From assembly GCA_002472565.1 (NCBI GenBank), contig DKSK01000012.1, positions 1 to 64,000 of the forward strand: a DNA stretch of 64,000 nt, written 5' to 3'. The notes beneath the pieces are model-generated. The model worked only from the letters and a program-made list of their open reading frames with translations. It ran no database searches and was not told the DNA's origin. Positions 60,817 through 64,000 of the stretch are shown here, piece by piece. How positions within the stretch are numbered: the first letter of the stretch is position 1; every line of letters begins with the position of its first letter. Origin of the DNA: Bacteroidales bacterium UBA7258. GTDB lineage: Bacteria > Bacteroidota > Bacteroidia > Bacteroidales > UBA932. The position numbers and the translations under genes were made by a program.

Positions 60817-63264
60817 ATGCAGGTACTTAAATTCGGCGGGACATCAGTCGCCAGCGCCGAGAGCATGACGCAATGCTGCGACATAATAAAGAAGGCGGTT
60901 GAGAAAGACAGGACGATTGTAATCGCTTCTGCTATAAGTAAATGCACTGACACGCTCATCAAGATAGGACGCCTTGCGGCCCAGAAGGATGAGACGTACA
61001 AGAATCTCATCGATTCTCTCCAGGAAAGACATCATGAAATCATAAGGCGGCTTCTTCCTCAGGAAAAGCAGGAAGAGTCGCTTCAGACCCTTGACGGGAC
61101 CTTCGATTACCTCAAAGGCATCGCACAGGGAGTCTGTCTCCTCGGCGAGCTAAGCGCTACCAGCCTCGACGCTATCCAGGGCTGCGGAGAATTGCTCTCT
61201 ACAAGGATCCTCGCCACGAAATTGGCCACCATGGGGATACCTACCAAATGGATTGACTCAAGGACGATAATCCTTACACACAGCGACAGAGGCCATGTCA
61301 TCGTAGACATGAATCAGACATATGCGAATGTCCAGGCCATGCTTGACTCTTATCCGAACAAGCAGCTTTTTGTGGTTCCTGGTTTCATTGCCTCTGATGA
61401 CAAGGGGAGGATGACGACTTTGGGACGCGGCGGCTCCGATTATTCGGCTTCCCTTTATGCAGTAGGCTCCCATGCCAGGGCTCTCGAGACGTGGAAGGAT
61501 GTGCCAGGCATGATGACTGCCAATCCGAAGATCGTGCCTTCGGCTATGCCGATCCACCATATCTCTTACCGCGCCGCCCTCGAACTCTCACATTTCGGGG
61601 CCAAGGTGATCTACCCACCTACGATTCAGCCTGTCGTGGCGGAGAGGATCCCGATCTATGTCAAATGTACTTTCGACCCTTCGGCCGAGGGTACCGTAAT
61701 TGAGCAGGATCCGCCTCTGTCAAGGAATAATCTCATAGGAATCTCCAATTCCGACAACATCGCCCTCCTCTCTCTTGAAGGGAGCGGCATGGTTGGGGTT
61801 CCGGGCTTCTCTTCGAGGCTTTTCCAGACCCTCGCCGAGAATGATATCAGCATCATCCTCATCACCCAGGCCTCTTCGGTCAATACCATGTGCGTCGCCG
61901 TCTCGGAGAAAGACGCGGCGAAGGCCAAGGCGGCCACCGACCGCTGCTTCGCCTACGAGATTTCGCTCGGCAAACTCAATCCGCTGAAGGTGGAGACGGG
62001 CTATTCCATCATCTGCCTCGTAGGAAATGACCTTTTCACCCAGAGGGGGGCCACCGGAAGGATGCTTGATGCCCTCGGGAGGAGAGGAATAGGGGTCCGC
62101 GCCGTTGCCCAGGGCTCATCGGAAAGGAATATCAGCGTCATTGTCCGCTCTGAAGATGTCGGTCCGGCGACGCGCTATATCCATAGCGAATTTTTCGAGC
62201 GCTCTTCCTTCAGAGAGGTCAATCTCTTCATTGCCGGATATGGCAATGTCGGAAAGGCCTTCATCTCAATACTTGCGGCTAACAGGGACCGGATCGCAGC
62301 CCGCACCGGAATCCGCCTCCACCTTGCCGGAATTTCCAATTCGAAAAAATATCTCATTGATTCCGAGGGAATTGACCCCGCGCAGGCCGGTGTTCTGCTG
62401 GAGGGAGGGAGTCCCGCCTTGGATGACGCCTACTTCGATGCCCTGCTCAACATCTCGCTCCAGAACCGCATCTTCGTGGACATGACGGCTTCAGCCGACA
62501 TAGGAGCGAAATACAAGAGCCTTATGTCTCACGGCTATTCCATAGTATCCTGCAACAAGATACCTTTCGCGGTGCCTTATCCGGACTATGAGGAGCTTTG
62601 CAAGGCGGCGGCAGCCTCCGGGGTCAGCCTCCGCCATGAGACCACCGTGGGCGCCGCCCTGCCGATTCTCGAAAGTATCTCACGTTCAGTCAACAGCGGA
62701 GACAAGATTCTCAGAATCGAGGCCGTGCTTTCCGGCACCCTCAATTACATACTCTCGACCTATGATGGCACGAAGCCTTTCGCCGAGATTGTCCGCCAGG
62801 CCCAGGAAGCGGGTTATTCCGAACCTGACCCGCGCAAGGATCTGAGCGGGAAAGATGTGCTCCGCAAACTCCTCATAATGGGACGAGAGGCCGGAATTCC
62901 GCTTGAGGAAGGAGATGTGGAGATAGGTCCGCTCCTCGGAGAAACTTATTTCGAGGGCTCAGTGGAAGATTTTTACGCAAGACTGGCTGCCGGGGAGGAA
63001 GACTTCCGCGGACTTTATGCGAAGGCGGCTTCGGCCGGACTCAGGCTCCGTTTCACCGCCACGCTGGAGAGTGATGGAGAGAAGTGGAAGGCCGCGATGG
63101 GGCTCCGTGAGGTCGGTCCGGACAGTCCGCTCTTCAACCTTTGCGGTACTGACAACGCCGCCATAATAAAGACTGACTTTTATCCTTCTCCGCTGGTTAT
63201 CCGCGGAGCGGGAGCAGGTGCGCTCCAGACGGCTTCTGGCATATTGAACGACATCCTGCTTTGA
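60817..63264 (+). CDS. thrA: Bifunctional aspartokinase / homoserine dehydrogenase
   Basis: An 815-residue fusion controlling the aspartate pathway. N-terminal aspartokinase (about 1-300): MQVLKFGGTSVASAESM, TTLGRGGSDYSASLYA. Two ACT domains (about 300-460) for feedback by threonine or a related amino acid: NDISIILITQASS and GVRAVAQGSSERNISVIV. C-terminal homoserine dehydrogenase (about 465-815): LFIAGYGNVGKAFI, SCNKIPFAV and VLSGTLNYILS. asd, whose product links both activities, follows after 119 bases. Confidence 0.96.
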   Translation: MQVLKFGGTSVASAESMTQCCDIIKKAVEKDRTIVIASAISKCTDTLIKIGRLAAQKDETYKNLIDSLQERHHEIIRRLLPQEKQEESLQTLDGTFDYLKGIAQGVCLLGELSATSLDAIQGCGELLSTRILATKLATMGIPTKWIDSRTIILTHSDRGHVIVDMNQTYANVQAMLDSYPNKQLFVVPGFIASDDKGRMTTLGRGGSDYSASLYAVGSHARALETWKDVPGMMTANPKIVPSAMPIHHISYRAALELSHFGAKVIYPPTIQPVVAERIPIYVKCTFDPSAEGTVIEQDPPLSRNNLIGISNSDNIALLSLEGSGMVGVPGFSSRLFQTLAENDISIILITQASSVNTMCVAVSEKDAAKAKAATDRCFAYEISLGKLNPLKVETGYSIICLVGNDLFTQRGATGRMLDALGRRGIGVRAVAQGSSERNISVIVRSEDVGPATRYIHSEFFERSSFREVNLFIAGYGNVGKAFISILAANRDRIAARTGIRLHLAGISNSKKYLIDSEGIDPAQAGVLLEGGSPALDDAYFDALLNISLQNRIFVDMTASADIGAKYKSLMSHGYSIVSCNKIPFAVPYPDYEELCKAAAASGVSLRHETTVGAALPILESISRSVNSGDKILRIEAVLSGTLNYILSTYDGTKPFAEIVRQAQEAGYSEPDPRKDLSGKDVLRKLLIMGREAGIPLEEGDVEIGPLLGETYFEGSVEDFYARLAAGEEDFRGLYAKAASAGLRLRFTATLESDGEKWKAAMGLREVGPDSPLFNLCGTDNAAIIKTDFYPSPLVIRGAGAGALQTASGILNDILL

Positions 63265-63383
63265 GGCAGGCGCTCCTGGCCATGGAGGCGGCCCCGGCGT
63301 TCATGGTACTGGACAGGGGCGGGGAGACGCTTGGCGGGAGGAGGCAACGGACGGAGCTATTGAAGATTTAAATATTTGATATA

Positions 63384-64000
63384 ATGAAAGTTGCAGTAGT
63401 TGGTGCCACCGGATTGGTAGGCACCCGCATGATGGAAGTACTCGCTGAAAGACACTTTCCTGTGACGGAATTTCTTCCGGTCGCATCCGAGCGTTCCGCC
63501 GGAAGAAAGGTGGTTTTCAACGGAAAAGAATACATTGTGATCGGGGCTCAGGAAGCCATAGCCGCCAAGCCTGATCTCGCCATATTTTCCGCCGGAGCGG
63601 GTCCTTCCAGAGAACTCGCACCGCAATTCGCGGCGGCGGGATGCCGCGTCGTGGATAATTCCTCATGCTGGAGGATGGACCCCGGCAAGAAGTTGGTTGT
63701 GCCTGAGATAAATGCCGACGTGCTGACCGCGGAAGACTGGATCATAGCCAATCCGAACTGCTCCACGATTCAGATGATCCTTCCCCTCGCGCCTCTCCAC
63801 AAACGCTTCAAAATTACGAGGATAGTGGTCTCTACTTACCAGTCAGTCACCGGAGCAGGCAACAAGAGCGTAGCCCAGATGATGGCCGAAAGAGAGGGTA
63901 AGGTGTGGGGAGAATACCCGGCCTATTACCATTATCCTATAGATCTCAACATCATTCCTCAGATCGATGACTTCACAGAAAACGGCTACACCAAGGAGGA
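63384..64000 (+). CDS. asd: Aspartate-semialdehyde dehydrogenase (cut by window end)
   Basis: The first 205 codons of an enzyme reducing aspartyl phosphate to aspartate semialdehyde, the step between the two activities of ThrA. Seen: MKVAVVGATGLVGTRMMEVL (NADP-binding), FSAGAGPSRELAP, VVDNSSCWRMD, the catalytic Cys in ANPNCSTIQM and TYQSVTGAGNKSV. The frame is open to the last base, so the gene continues outside. The 119-base spacer before it is very GC-rich and shows no convincing gene. Confidence 0.95.
   Translation, partial: MKVAVVGATGLVGTRMMEVLAERHFPVTEFLPVASERSAGRKVVFNGKEYIVIGAQEAIAAKPDLAIFSAGAGPSRELAPQFAAAGCRVVDNSSCWRMDPGKKLVVPEINADVLTAEDWIIANPNCSTIQMILPLAPLHKRFKITRIVVSTYQSVTGAGNKSVAQMMAEREGKVWGEYPAYYHYPIDLNIIPQIDDFTENGYTKE

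Overview
The window reads as chromosomal DNA of a member of the Bacteroidota, most likely order Bacteroidales. The grounds are Bacteroidota-type promoters (TTTG or TTGG, a 19-base spacer, then TAnnTTTG) in front of several genes, BACON-domain lipoproteins, an S46 dipeptidyl-peptidase, a FrdA/FrdB pair of Bacteroides type, a GTPase-motif-poor second EF-G, LptC, and SurA/PpiD-like and TonB proteins. Base composition is close to balanced. I see no rRNA, CRISPR array, insertion sequence, integrase or phage gene; this is core chromosome with few accessory genes.

Layout. 0-7 kb: tonB and hflX on the plus strand, convergent with frdB, frdA, an exported Ntn-hydrolase and ruvB on the minus strand. 7.0-7.3 kb: an AT-rich divergent spacer carrying an array of DnaA-box-like decamers. 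7.3-16.8 kb: a plus-strand run of mfd, coaX, an outer-membrane barrel, a TPR protein, lptC and a PpiD-like foldase (cell-envelope assembly). 16.8-19.1 kb: an exported nuclease/phosphatase-fold protein and galK. 19.2-28.0 kb: a minus-strand run aspS, two BACON surface lipoproteins, a CpXC protein and ychF. 28.1-38.2 kb: a minus-strand run from an EF-G paralogue (EF-G2 type) through rnhB, an S46 peptidase, mrp, a transglutaminase lipoprotein, a cupin and rsmA. 38.2-38.8 kb: a DUF4250 gene and tRNA-Gly.

39.0-49.9 kb is the best-defined system: a nine-gene branched-chain amino acid operon (ilvD-ilvB-ilvN-ilvC-leuC-leuD-cimA/leuA-leuB-ilvE) preceded by a consensus-like promoter, a 27-residue leader peptide rich in Ile/Val/Leu codons, and mutually exclusive antiterminator and terminator hairpins. 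The LeuA-family enzyme looks like a pyruvate-specific citramalate synthase. If so, the operon encodes every step from pyruvate to isoleucine and valine without threonine deaminase.

50-64 kb: a nitrilase-family omega-amidase-like protein and O-acetylhomoserine sulfhydrylase (minus); an S9 dipeptidyl-peptidase and a DUF3298 lipoprotein (plus); rpsL-rpsG-fusA-rpsJ followed by tRNA-Met; then metX, bifunctional thrA and the start of asd, which is cut by the window end. The right end therefore holds aspartate-family synthesis (asd, thrA, metX, with metY a few kb away). rpsJ is not followed by the rest of the S10 ribosomal operon, which is unusual. The observations I rank highest are the ilv attenuator, the citramalate-synthase assignment, the EF-G paralogue with its three-way-junction leader RNA, and the candidate DnaA-box array.
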